Of a stretch of 64,000 nt of DNA, positions 53,801-64,000 are shown in pieces. Positions within the stretch are counted from its first letter, which is position 1. The number at the start of each line of letters is the position of its first letter. Made by a program: the position numbers and the translations under genes. Below the pieces are notes generated by a model, which saw only the letters and a list, made by a program, of their open reading frames with translations, was not told the origin of the DNA and searched no databases. The stretch is from Crambe crambe (lineage: Eukaryota > Porifera > Demospongiae > Poecilosclerida > Crambeidae). The stretch is taken from assembly GCA_963924555.1 (NCBI GenBank), contig OZ004581.1:1116001-1180000 (forward strand), written 5' to 3'.

Positions 53801-56371
53801 TAGCCTAGGGGTAGCCATAACAATTGGAAACTCCACCCCTCAGCTAAAGTTGCACTATGGCAGTGTAGAGTGACTTAGTCTATTTGCATACTGAACCCCA
53901 ATCCCTGCCCTTGCCCTCTAGCCTAGGGGTAGCCGTAACAATTGGAAACTCCACCCCTCAGCAAAAGTTGCACCATGGCAGTGTAGAGTGACTTAGTCTA
54001 TTTGCATACTGAACCCCAATCCCTGCCCTTGCCCTCTAGCCTAGGGGTAGCCGTAACAATTGGAAACTCCACCCCTCAGCAAAAGTTGCACCATGGCAGT
54101 GTAGAGTGACTTAGTCTATTTGCATACTGAACCCCAATCCCTGCCCTTGCCCTCTAGCCTAGGGGTAGCCGTAACAATTGGAAACTCCACCCCTCAGCAA
54201 AAGTTGCACCATGGCAGTGTAGAGTGACTTAGTCTATTTGCATACTGAACCCCAATCCCTGCCCTTGCCCTCTAGCCTAGGGGTAGCCGTAACAATTGGA
54301 AACTCCACCCCTCAGCTAAAGTTGCACCATGGCAGTGTAGAGTGACTTAGTCTATTTGCATACTGAACCCCAATCCCTGCCCTACGCTGCCCCTCAGCTA
54401 AAGTTGCACTATGACAGTGTAGATATCATAGGGAAAAAAATCTGAACTGATACTACTGACTCTATGTAGAAGATCTAGAGCATCTGCAACAACAGCTTAA
54501 TGCAAAATAGGGACATATCAATGCTTGTGAATCAGATGTTGAGTCTAGTATTGTGCTTAGCACTGAGCACACATGTGCAATAGCTAAGTATACCGTATAG
54601 CCTTGGTTACAATTAAGTGTCAGGCTTCATACTGAGTTGCAGAGGAACACACTGTACATACATTGTAATAGTAATGATTATTTTGGTGTTGCTACTAAAC
54701 ATCAACCTGCTAATAGTGCAGTGTTTCCCCCAGTACACTAAATGCAGGGCAGGCCACCCTGTTTGGATATATATAGAACTTCAAAGAAAGTGGGCTGGGT
54801 CTATGGCACTAATTGAATTATATTCTCATGAATATACTTAAGCACCCGTTTGAAAGTACAGCCAGGGGGAGACTCTGTAGTGCACCATGTATGTACCAAG
54901 ACATGGATATAAGGAAAATCCAGCACAATCCACTTTAGTTCCAATCCCCTTCCCTCCCTGTTACCTGTGGGTTCTTTGGTCCTCCGGCACACATGGCCTT
55001 GTCCCTGAGCTCGGCCAGCTCGGCCTGCATGCCTGCTATCTTCTCCTGGTACTGCAGAATGTTCTCCTTCTTCTCTGTCAGGTGCATGTTCAACTGCTTG
55101 ATCTCGTGGTGACAGTAGTCAAGGTCACGATTCAACTGCAGGAGGTCAAAGGGCATCACATAACAAACAGTTGTTAGCAGTTTTTGTTAGCAGTTATCTA
55201 ACAAAGCAAATTCTTGTGGGTTCGTATTATTCAAGGTCACATTCAACTACAGAAGGTCAAAGGGCATCACATAACAAGCAGTTGCTAGAAACACAAAATT
55301 ATTGTGGGGCAAAATATTCATACATATTATCCACTATGCAATAGCATAATCAGATCACCAATTCCTGTAGTCATCACTACAGCTCGTACTATTAATGACC
55401 CTTTACCAATGATAGTGAACACATTTGCGTTGACGACCCTTTACCTTTCCTATAAGAGCATCTTTGTCAGTGACATTCATCCTGAGGAGGTACACCTCTT
55501 TCTCTTTCTGCTGCAAAATGTTCAATTTTCCACTCTCATCGGATTTATTGCCAGGACTAACTCCTCCACCCCCTTGGTGGGAGGGGTTATGAACATGATG
55601 GTCACCTCCCCCTTGGTGAGAGGGGTTGATGTCCTGATATGGATGGTTATCATCTCCCATTTGAGAAGAGTCGAGACCTTGATAGACGTGGGGAGGGGGT
55701 TGGTGGGTGTCAACGCCTCCTCCAAAATGGGTGGGGCTAAGGACTTGATGGGCGTGGTCACCTCCTTGATAGGGGGGACTAAAAGCATGGGGATTGCTTC
55801 GGACTGAATCTCCCACTGTTGTGGTTGAGTGAACACTGCTGGTAACGTGAGCGGAGCTTACTGGAGACGAACGATACTGGTTAGCTTGCATGGATGCCTG
55901 CAACATGAGTGAAAGGTCAAGAGGTCAATAGATCTACTATCTACAGCACCATGGGTACACTAAAACAGACTACCTCTCTATTGTCACTCCACCATGTCCC
56001 AACAGCACCTATTCCAGCTATTTCAACCTCCCTAAAGAGACCACCTCTCTATGTCCTGTTTCAACTTGACTACCTGTTCATATTACACATACATCATTTT
56101 TATGGCTTGCATTAGTCCTGGGTGGGAGGGGCAATGGGTTGACCACACCTCCAGGCACAGGGTCAACGTAGGAGTTGGCATACATGGGCTGAGGGGAAGA
56201 CGTTATGGTCCCAGCATCCAATGGTACCTCGTACACATGTTGCTCTATGGACCTCGCCTGCTATGCATATAATAATCATGTGATTGTCATGTGACCACCA
56301 TAGAAATGTAAGCTCACCTGAAATCCATCAGAGTCTTTTCGTGGGGTTGGCACAGGATGTCTGTTTTCCAT
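50804..56371 (-). CDS. UBAN-domain adaptor (ABIN/NEMO/optineurin-like), gene A, complete
   Basis: Eight coding exons: 56,371-56,318 (ATG; MENRHPVPTPRKDSDGFQ), 56,260-56,093 (Pro-rich, NPLPLPPR), 55,897-55,445 (low-complexity His/Gly/Ser/Pro, then a coil), 55,135-54,965 (LNRDLDYCHHEIKQL coil), 52,612-52,439 (LSRHVTDIRRQLDESRRKND coil), 51,741-51,658 (coil), 51,125-51,009 (UBAN: YKEDFQIERSDRERAQAE) and 50,857-50,804 (STEHGIRLDP... stop). Total 424 codons; every exon is a multiple of three with phase-0 GT/AG borders and there is no internal stop. The UBAN core DFxxERxDRER is the signature of NEMO, optineurin and ABIN, which bind linear/K63 ubiquitin and act in NF-kB and TNF-type signalling in the cytosol. 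It is closest by eye to ABIN (EDFQ.ERSDRER). No C-terminal zinc finger. Start context GAGATGG is good. Confidence 0.85.
52695..52880 (-). repeat. Minisatellite TTGTCCTTTATTAAGAGG in intron of UBAN gene A
   Basis: About nine degenerate units, equivalent to 22,680 and 44,345. Confidence 0.85.
52985..53205 (+). pseudogene. Death-domain exon, tandem copy 1 (antisense, in UBAN intron)
   Basis: One frame reads LTWRQFGSYLG. An 11-bp loss relative to copy 3 shifts the frame, and the next reads FLRELEEEEEEIEERYYS, then ILMEWIERGKGHATFQHL and CEALSSFNENVALKDRL, ending ELI and stop at 53,203-53,205. The W-x-x-x-G-x-x-LG start, the central L-x-x-W-x-x-R and the A-T-x-x-x-L-x-x-AL end are the conserved pattern of death domains (helices 1-5), here at a protein C-terminus. 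The domain is an adhesion module of NF-kB/apoptosis adaptors. No other exon of the donor gene is seen. Confidence 0.65.
53330..53500 (+). pseudogene. Death-domain exon, tandem copy 2
   Basis: Same as copy 1, with the same 11-bp loss after SYLG. It also carries a second, different 11-bp loss after SRFN that brings an early stop (NTKR stop). W-to-G start residues are altered (ACATGGAAAATTTGGG). Therefore derived from a copy 1-like ancestor. Confidence 0.65.
53568..53685 (+). pseudogene. Death-domain exon, tandem copy 3 (N-terminal half, in frame)
   Basis: Reads WRQFGSYLGLDETFLRE and then LEEEGDEIEERS in one frame, so it retains the 11 bases lost in copies 1 and 2. It is truncated by a stop after STYS, where the 118-bp satellite region starts. 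The second half of the domain is missing. Confidence 0.65.
53718..54425 (+). repeat. Satellite array, 118-bp unit x 6
   Basis: Units are spaced exactly 118 bp (the GTGTAGAGTGACTTAG word at 53,863, 53,981, 54,099, 54,217 and 54,335). Each unit contains the octamer ATTTGCAT, GCCTAGGGGTAGCCGTAAC and CTCCACCCCTCAG. It lies in the largest intron of UBAN gene A. Units are nearly identical in the centre and diverge at the edges. Confidence 0.95.
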
Positions 56372-56393
56372 CTCCTATGAAAGACAGGAAGAT

Positions 56394-56500
56394 GTAAGGT
56401 GTCCTGATTAGAGAGGTGTCCTGATTAGAGAGGTGTCCTGATTAGAGGTGTCCTGATTAGAGGTGTCCTGATTAGAGAGGTGTCCTGATTAGAGAGGTTT
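56394..56500 (-). repeat. Minisatellite GTGTCCTGATTAGAGAG
   Basis: Five to six units of 13-17 bp, directly upstream of the first coding exon of UBAN gene A, so in its 5' untranslated or promoter region. Confidence 0.85.
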
Positions 56501-57051
56501 TTTTCTTATCTCAGAAAAGTAGACTACCATCACGGGAGGGGGACTGGAAGTCTCCTTAATAGAGCTACCCAAACACAGGGGAACTAGCATGCACTGAGGA
56601 CGACACCTTGGAACCAAACATTGAAAGTTATTATTAAACCCAGGAACATCTCATTATCACTTATTCTCTCACAGCTGTCCATAAACCCTCTATTGTTCTT
56701 GTCCATGACACTGAGGTCACTTACTGAGAGGTAACAATATCAAGGAGACTTTACAAAAGTGCTCTCTTGCAAAGCGCTCCTATCCGCCAACTTTGAGCTC
56801 AGAAGCCTTCAGTATTTTTTGGAATTACCCTGCTTGCCAAATAATGGTTATCATCCTTTGCACACACTAATACACAATACAAAGGGGGACAAACCCCTCT
56901 TACCATCACATCTTACTGGGTAAAAGGAAGGAACACTTGCTGACTACACAGCAACAGCATGACCACGCACTTGAAACAACGAAGTCTCATGATTGGGCTT
57001 TGAAACTGGGATACCTCTAACCAATACCAAGGTAGCTGCTTATTATAGAGC

Positions 57052-57425
57052 CACAGTACCTAGCTTCTCCAGTGCTCTAGTACCTAGCTTCTCCAGTGTC
57101 CTAGTACCTAGCTTCTCCAGTGCCCCAGTACCTAGCTTCTCCAGTGCTACAGTACCTAGCTTCTCCAGTGCCCTAGTACCTAGCTTCTCCAGTGCCCCAG
57201 TACCTAGCTTCTCCAGTGCCCCAGTACCTAGCTTCTCCAGTGCCCCAGTACCTAGCTTCTCCAGTGCCCCAGTACCTAGCTTCTCCAGTGCCCCAGTACC
57301 TAGCTTCTCCAGTGCCCCAGTACCTAGTTTCTCCAGTGCTACAGTACCTAGCTTCTCCAGTGCTACAGTACCTAGCTTCTCCAGTGCCCCAATACCTAGC
57401 TTCTCCAGTGCCCTAGTACCTAGGT
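57052..57425 (+). repeat. Minisatellite, 24-bp unit x about 15
   Basis: Unit AGTACCTAGCTTCTCCAGTG plus CCCC. Because the unit length is divisible by three the array is open (a VPSFSSAP octapeptide repeat in one frame), but no start context or flanking exon supports a gene. It lies between the two UBAN genes. Confidence 0.92.
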
Positions 57426-58056
57426 CAGTAGCTACCTAGCAAGCTGCTTTTATATACTTATACTGATCCCTTAGGGATTGCATTAGCTAAAGTAGCACGC
57501 ACATCATTAGCTGTATAAACTATGACCAGAGAGGCTCAATATGTGCTCCATGCTTTGATTTATGTTGAAGGATGGCCACCTGGAGATCAATAGGTATGTT
57601 GCTAGTTAGCTACGCTTGCTGGTACAATTATCCACTTACCAACCGTTTCTTACAGATTGGTATACTCTTACACAATAGCTAGCTACACGTGAACTACCGG
57701 TATACTCACTTAGTGACAAGCTCTTGCTCGATCGAAGACTTGAACTTCGGATTCTTGCTGGCTCTACTGTATGAACGAACTGATGAATATATATGTCGAG
57801 CAGATCCTGATCCTAGCTAGCTAACTGACCATAATCTCTTAGATAAACCTTAGAAAAACAGTCAACAGTCTTTGTCAACTCAGCAGTAATTCATGATGAC
57901 GTTAATATTAATTATTCCGGGAATTTTAAGATAAATTTAACAACACATGAACAGAAACGATAAAAATGAGCTATTCCTTTTCTTTAAACAACAAAAATTA
58001 ATAATTACACACAAAAATTTGATTAGATAATAATTGGAGAGAAAGTTTAATCTTAA

Positions 58057-60537
58057 TTAGACCATGCATCTTTTTTTATGCTCAGTACAATCAGTTTTCT
58101 TTACGAATTTTCTCTCGCATCGAGGACAACTATATCTCCCTTTTGTCTCCATTGGTGGGACACTGCTGCGAGGAATCACGTGCTCCTGATAAACGGGACG
58201 ATTTGTGTCAATACCATTAATAACAGGGACATCCCCATTGATGATATCATGTTCCTTTGATAATCCATTGACTAGTCTTTCATTGGTTTCATTAGCACTG
58301 TATCCATTGTGTCTGGCTTGAGGGTAGGGTGTTTTGGATGCTGCTCCATTAGACATTGAAGGTGGGATGCTGGGAGTGAAGCCATTTTCTCTGCTGTTCT
58401 CTGGATGCAAGTAACCATTATATCCCGTGACAGAAGGTCCAGCATACCTGTGAAAGAAAAAAAGCATAGCATCATAGTAATCTATACGATACTCCAGTAA
58501 ATCTGTAGGATATTCCAGTATATCAATAGGATACTCCAGTAAGTAAATCTATAGGATACCCCAGTAAATCTAAAGGATTCTAGGATACTCCAGTAAATTT
58601 ATAGGTCCCAAAGCTTACATGGATCTATTTACTTCCGCTCCATTCATCAAAATAGGAGATCTAGATCGCTCTGATGAATTGGACAGTGCCCTCTGAGGAG
58701 GAGCAGGGTGGCCCTGAGCTGGTTGGGAGTTGCCATAGGCCTGGACAATGTCGACCCCACGGGTTAATAATCGAGGGGATGCACTCTTTCCCCTATTGGG
58801 AGGATCTTCCACATCAATCTCTACAAAGGGGTCCAGTGGCGGGAGGTGGCCACTTGGGGAACGTGTGATATAGCCCTAAGAATAAAAATATATATCTGGT
58901 AAATGGTCATCAAAGTCCAAAAATCACTATTAGTTTTAGTAAGAGTTTTACATTTGACGACCACTACCATATCATTTAAAATAGACACTCACTCTGCTTT
59001 CCAAGTGTTTCTTATATTGTTCCTCTTCACATTGGTTCTTCAATCGTAGCTGCTGACTCAGTCTGTTGGCCTCTGCCGTGTAGTGGGCAAGTTCATTACG
59101 ACATCTCTCCAGTTGCAACTTCAGGGAAGTCACCTCCGCCTCGTATCTGATAGAAGCACTCTCCCTTTCTTCATTCATACGTTCCCTGTCTCTTCTCTCA
59201 GCATTAAAATCATCTTGATACATCTTAAGCTGCAATTCAATTATAAATGAATTTTTAGAATGTTTATGTAGGAAAAAAATCAATCTAATTAACCTTTGCA
59301 TACAAGAGATTCTAATGCACTTCGTATCCAAGGGATTTTCATAATACCAGAACAGATTCCAAGGTGGCTCACCAGAAATCCACCCAAGGGATTCTGATCA
59401 TGAGTATCCAAGGGATTACTACTTAGAATACTGAAGGGAGGCTCCATGCTACTCTTTGGAGTGCTATAGGGATTACTACACACAAGAATACTGAGTGCCT
59501 TTCACTAAGCTTTCCTAGTATACTGAATAGGTAACATTCACACTTCCAAAACTTGACCACTTTGTGCTAAAGTTTACAATGTTTGAGTCGTTATCTTTGC
59601 ATTTGGAAATAACAGTTCAAATTAAATAAACAACATTGAATTCCAAGGTACAAGAAAGCACGTATCTCACTTCCCACTACGCTACAACATGTCACAAATT
59701 CTAATTTTAGAACTATTTGTTGTAAAATGAATATTCAATGCTATAAATAGTTCCAAAATATGCTATGAAGTCCATACATAGAAATGCTTCAAATATTTTG
59801 TTTCAAAAAAGAAGATTGAGGTATGAAATTGATTCTATTGCTTTAAGGAATGAGAGCAGAGAAGGCTTTCCTATTCAAACCTGAATCCAAGTTTGGAGTA
59901 TCAACAACAAAAATGTAAATGTTCAATAGCTTAAAGAAGCTGAAGAGAAAACAAAACGACATACCAATTTCTGCTACCATTAAAGGCAGAGATTTGGTGA
60001 CTGCCCGACTACAGCATTAAAGTGGTCAGGACTTATGAATATTTTTTTCTTCATAACTTGACATAAGTTATAGATAGGTACAAACTAAACATATGAGCAG
60101 AAAGCATATTCAAAGAGCAATAATTTGATACCAAAATTGCTATACATAGAGCCAGTATTATCAATAATCATGCCCAAAGCCTCACTTAAGTACTGCATGC
60201 AAAGACTCACTTGCTGTCTCAGCATTTGACTTTCTTCCTCCAACTCTTTCAACCTTCGCTGACTGACTATCGGCTGATGTATACCACCACCAATTTTCCT
60301 AATCTCCTCTTCCAAAGATTTAACTTTTGCTTTCAATCCAGCAATCTCCTGGTCCCTCCTTCTGATATCAATTTGAAGTTCTAAATTTTTTTCCTTTAAG
60401 TGTTCTTTTTCGTCTTTTAGTGTTGAGATGAGAGAGTGGTTTTCACCCTGAGCTTGCTGGGAGTCAATCCTGTATTTCCGAAATGTTTCTTCTAAGTCTT
60501 TAAATTCCAAATCCCATTGATTGTTGACGTGCATTAA
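58057..60537 (-). CDS. UBAN gene B with NEMO-type zinc finger (5' end not found)
   Basis: Exons: 60,537-60,211 (109 codons of coiled coil, FKDLEETFRKYRIDSQQ ... KVKSLEEEIRK), 59,229-58,993 (UBAN: YQDDFNAERRDRERMNEE, then coil), 58,875-58,619 (Pro/Ser-rich linker) and 58,447-58,057 (Asn/Pro-rich, then a terminal zinc finger, stop). Phases are compatible and there are no stops. The finger YSCPRCERKF...HKKRC has the spacing C-X2-C-X12-H-X3-C, the same as the C-terminal ubiquitin-binding finger of NEMO. Coil, UBAN, Pro-rich linker and CCHC finger is the order of NEMO/optineurin C-termini. The upstream exons were not recognised up to the window end. Same strand as gene A, which starts 1.7 kb downstream. 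Confidence 0.82.
58480..58605 (-). repeat. Intronic minisatellite (GGATACTCCAGTAAATCTATA)
   Basis: Five units of about 21-27 bp in the last intron of UBAN gene B. Confidence 0.85.
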
Positions 60538-60539
60538 CT

Positions 60540-61920
60540 GTAGGATTGAATAGAAGATGATCATTGAGTTTCTGGTATTAGATATTAGAGATATCTTTTG
60601 TAAGACTAACAGGAAAAACCAGTTTGCCTGGACATTTTGTCCTGTGTCAGTAATAGCCCCTGCATACCTTTTGAGATTCAAAAGTGCTCAGATTACGGAA
60701 GTTATCTTTTTTATTTCAGGGGCAAATATTGTTTACAGATTTTCTATTACAAATTCATCACATGGAAGGAAGTAATTTCTTATAAGTTCCCTTTCGTAAA
60801 AAGATAAACATATCACTAAACATGAAGTTATTTGTAAGAATTCTAAAATGATTCCCTCGTTGGCCCATCCCAGGCCTCCCCCCTCAAGTATTGATACTAC
60901 CACCTTTGGCAAACTATACATCCCCCTCAGAAAGTGATAAACACACCCTAGTCACTCCTCCTGCTAAGCATATACTCCCCTTCTGATAGATTATGTAAAA
61001 AAACTTTGCTTTCATGATTCTAACTTCATACATAGACAATGTGTATAGAGAGAGGTCTCCTGATCAAAGAGGCATCCTGCTGATCAGAGAGGGTGTCCTC
61101 ATTTCAAGTGCATACATAATACCAACACAAAAACTAATCACAAAGGTCTCTGTATTCTGTCACTGTCCCATGCCAGGACACATTCTATTCTGTCTGTCCC
61201 ATATTGCATACCATTCTATATAGCATAATCCAGACGAAATACATAAAGTACGAGCAATATTCTATGCACATACATTTCATTAATGGATTCTTAATGTTAT
61301 CAATAAAAGAGTGGTTATACTGACAAAGTACAAAGAGGTAGGCAATATATATATAATATAAATTTCTATGCACATACATTTCATTAATGGATTCTTAATG
61401 TTATCAATAAAAGAGTGGTTATACTGACAATAGTGAAAATGCTTTTATCATGAAAGTTTAACAACAGTAACAAACGTCAAATGACGTTCACTGATTTGAT
61501 ATCACTATATTGATTAGCAAAATCCATTGAACTGCATATCAGTGTACATAACCTACACGTTAATAGTTTACTTTAGTGACAAGTTATAAAATCGTTGAAC
61601 GGTTTACTCTGGATAACAACGATAACAGATAACAAGCGAACTGAGAAAGTTCGGATAATTAGTTTCTGGAGGAAACCCCTCACCGTTAAGAGTATTAATC
61701 ACCGAGAATATGTACGACTATAAAGGACCATTTGCCCGAATATAAAGTTTCTAATTACTTGATGGATAATTATATAACATCAGTATGGTCAAGGTTCACA
61801 TCACTTTTATCTTCAATATTGTGTTTTGTAAATATTCTTAGCTGATTTTTCAAGTAATGGGGAACTTTTTGTGTATAGGGTTAGCATTGAACACTATGCA
61901 AAGGGTATTCCCTTAAACTA
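60540..61920. other. No exon recognised; AT-rich
   Basis: Searched for upstream exons of UBAN gene B on the minus strand without success. A duplicated block (TATGCACATACATTTCATTA and following bases) occurs at 61,263 and 61,368. Confidence 0.4.
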
Positions 61921-62475
61921 ACAGTGAAACCTCTCACTGTGGACTCTCTGTATATTAAGGGACACCCTCTATATCCAGGACACTTGTTCTAGTCCCATAC
62001 TAACACAGTGGAACCTCTCACTGTGGACTCTCTGTATTAAGGGACACCCTCTATATCCAGGACACTTGTTCTAGTCCCATACTAACACAGTGAAACCTCT
62101 CACAGTGGACTCTCTGTATTAAGGGACACCCTCTATATCCAGGACACTTGTTCTAGTCCCATACTAACACAGTGAAACCTCTCACAGTGGACTCTCTGTA
62201 TTAAGGGACACCCTCTATATCCAGGACACTGGTTCTAGTCCCATACTAACACAGTGAAACCTCTCACTGTGGACTCTCTGTATTAAGGGACACCCTCTAT
62301 ATCCAGGATACTGGTTCTAGTCCCGTACTAACACAGTGAAACCTCTCACTGTGGACTCTCTGTATTAAGGGACACCCTCTATATCCAGGACACTTGTTCT
62401 AGTCCCGTACTAACACAGTGGAACCTCTCACTGTGGACTCTCTGTATTAAGGGACACCCTCTATATCCAGAACAC
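61921..62475 (+). repeat. Satellite array, 82-bp unit x 7
   Basis: Unit: AACACAGTGRAACCTCTCAC, TGTGGACTCTCTGTATTAAG, GGACACCCTCTATATCCAGG, ACACTTGTTCTAGTCC. Units are nearly identical. Shares the GTGGAACCTCTC...GTGGACTCTCT core with the repeats at 8,299 and 40,640. Confidence 0.95.
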
Positions 62476-62540
62476 CTCCCAAAAACTATTTAATCTCAAG
62501 ATCCATCAAAGCGTTCAGATTTTCTCCCTGACAACCACAA

Positions 62541-62574
<34 letters not shown>
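62541..62574 (+). repeat. Poly-G run (34 nt)
   Basis: Longest homopolymer in the window. Its true length may be unreliable. Confidence 0.95.
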
Positions 62575-62575
<1 letters not shown>

Positions 62576-62579
62576 AACC

Positions 62580-63735
62580 CTCAAGTTGGCACCCACTGGC
62601 ACTTGTACATCACATCTCTAACTCAATTACACACATTTCTGTATAGTGATCTAATCCAACTGGCGCATTCTTTAACTGTCTGGAGGCATGAGAATAAAGG
62701 TGCAATCTGGTTGGGGACATCCAGTGCCTTGCAATACAGCACCTAATTGGTCCCAGACCACCCACTTCTTGTAGAGGTCATTTCTTGGCAATTTTTTTTT
62801 AGAGTTTTAAGTATTACAGGATACTGAATGTCCGACCAAATCTTTACAATGACCAATCAAATTGAGTGTCCTATTTCTAACTCCACCTTGGTTCGGTGGT
62901 CCTTAAACATGCATGGGGTTAGATCTGGACAACTTCAAGGAAGTGGTTTCTAGACAGTATCAAAAGATCTCATTTCCTCTCCCTATTGATCCAAGCATGA
63001 TTATGCATATCACTATACCCTGCTTGCAAAATATTTAAACTCTTGAATCATAATCCCCTGCTTGCAAATATTTAAACCCTAGACTTCCGGGAGTGGGTTT
63101 TCTCTTTGCCCTCAATATAATTACCATGTTAAAGTGACAGGCAGGAAGACATGAAGAATGTACTACTTCCCCCTCCACTTCCCAAGTCCCAAGTACGAGG
63201 AAGTCTGGAACATTTCAGTGCACTGAGACTGGAAGAAGTGCAGCTGAGTTAAGGTCAAAGGTGTTTTATGTAACTGTTTGATCACTGGACTACTTTTGAG
63301 AAATGGCCAGCCGAATTCCTCCAAGCATTCGACCAAATTTTGCATAACAACTAACCATTGGGTTGTTAATTAAAATGATCTTCTTCCAATAATGAAGTCT
63401 TGTATACACCCGGAAAAAAGTCCTCGAATTCCTTTTCACTTTGAAGCAGCCAGAAAATAAAGTTGACCAAAGCTCTTTGGAGCAAATTATTTAATAGCAT
63501 AACCCTGTCAAGTGTCTTTATGGCTAGAATTTCTTGGAAAAAGGAAGCACTGTGCTGATTATAAATCCCTCCCATAATTTCAATATGCTTAATTATCATT
63601 TCGTTTTAAGTAATTTTGCTTTGTAGAGGCTTTGAACTCTTGTAGAGGCTTTAGAGCACACAGAGGGAGTGATACCTATTAAGGTCACCTTATAATTTAG
63701 TCTGGCACTAGAAACAAAGTGAGATAATCAGACAT
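62580..63735. other. No gene seen with confidence
   Basis: Two minus-strand frames (63,163-63,345 and 63,366-63,599) look somewhat protein-like (ALVNFIFWLLQSEKEFEDFF) but have no recognised family. Confidence 0.35.
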
Positions 63736-64000
63736 TTGGGCTCTGGATATTGCATGGGGCCATGAGGTGATCAAAGACCCATTATGATTTCATGGGAGTA
63801 TGATCATGTGGGTGTCCTGTGAGTATGCCATGGGTACATGGGTTCTATTAGAATGCCATATTAGGGTATTACTGCATGTACCAGTGATCATGTGGGTATC
63901 ATGTGGGTATGCCATGGGCACACTGTGTTTATATGGGTATACTGCAATCACATGGCTTGTGGTGTACCAATGATCATGTGGGGGTATCCTGTGGATATCG
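63736..64000 (+). repeat. Degenerate GT-rich repeat (ATCATGTGGGTATCATGTGG)
   Basis: Irregular repeats of CATGTGGGTAT and GCCATGGG run to the window end. Confidence 0.7.

Noticed and set aside
55304..55807. 167-codon plus-strand frame
   Set aside because: Antisense shadow of UBAN gene A exon 3, which has matching splice sites and a coherent protein on the minus strand.
63163..63599. Two adjacent minus-strand frames considered as upstream exons of UBAN gene B
   Set aside because: No coiled-coil pattern, no clear splice donors in a compatible phase, and no similarity to NEMO/ABIN N-termini.

Overview
The window is nuclear DNA of an invertebrate animal, most likely a demosponge (an inference; no single marker proves it). 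The basis: AT-rich sequence, many introns of 40-100 bp with canonical GT/AG borders, metazoan-type exons (receptor tyrosine kinase, NEMO/ABIN-type UBAN, death domain, DBH/MOXD1-like monooxygenase, HGSNAT), and BEL/Pao and P-superfamily mobile elements. It is gene-poor and made largely of repeats and duplicated gene fragments. No rRNA, convincing tRNA, CRISPR array or prokaryotic operon is visible.

Layout. 1-12,550 is dispersed repeats: several copies of a composite repeat (called family A here) that carries a broken ABC-transporter P-loop exon, a decayed BEL/Pao integrase region, and copies of a roughly 100-residue ORF family present seven times in the window. 13,503-18,627 is a well preserved P-superfamily DNA transposon with 32-bp perfect terminal inverted repeats, a 7-bp target duplication, a multi-exon transposase on the minus strand and a second, convergent, intronless ORF. 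18,990-25,150 holds two partial copies of a UBAN-domain gene; one is interrupted by a DNA transposon inside a coding exon and contains a near-perfect 283-bp inverted repeat. 25,580-28,761 holds five exons of an HGSNAT-like gene with a frameshift. 30,553-34,375 has a 753-bp direct duplication flanking a lone tyrosine-kinase exon. 35,000-46,900 is repeats, with another family A copy, transposon scraps and a fourth UBAN-gene remnant.

46,500-49,430 contains an exon-depleted DBH/MOXD1-like monooxygenase between two direct repeats. 50,804-56,371 is the apparently intact eight-exon UBAN gene (424 codons, every coding exon a multiple of three with phase-0 borders). Its largest intron holds three tandem opposite-strand copies of a death-domain exon and a 118-bp satellite. 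58,057-60,537 is the 3' part of a second UBAN gene that ends in a NEMO-type C-X2-C-X12-H-X3-C zinc finger. 60,540-64,000 is mainly tandem repeats.

Functionally, the two UBAN genes lie head to tail on the minus strand and are the best candidates for living host genes. From the family they should be ubiquitin-binding adaptors of NF-kB/innate signalling. The most notable items are the two-gene P-type element, the UBAN pair with duplicated exons and antisense death-domain fragments, and the seven-copy small ORF family. All homology calls rest on motif recognition by eye; no database search was run.
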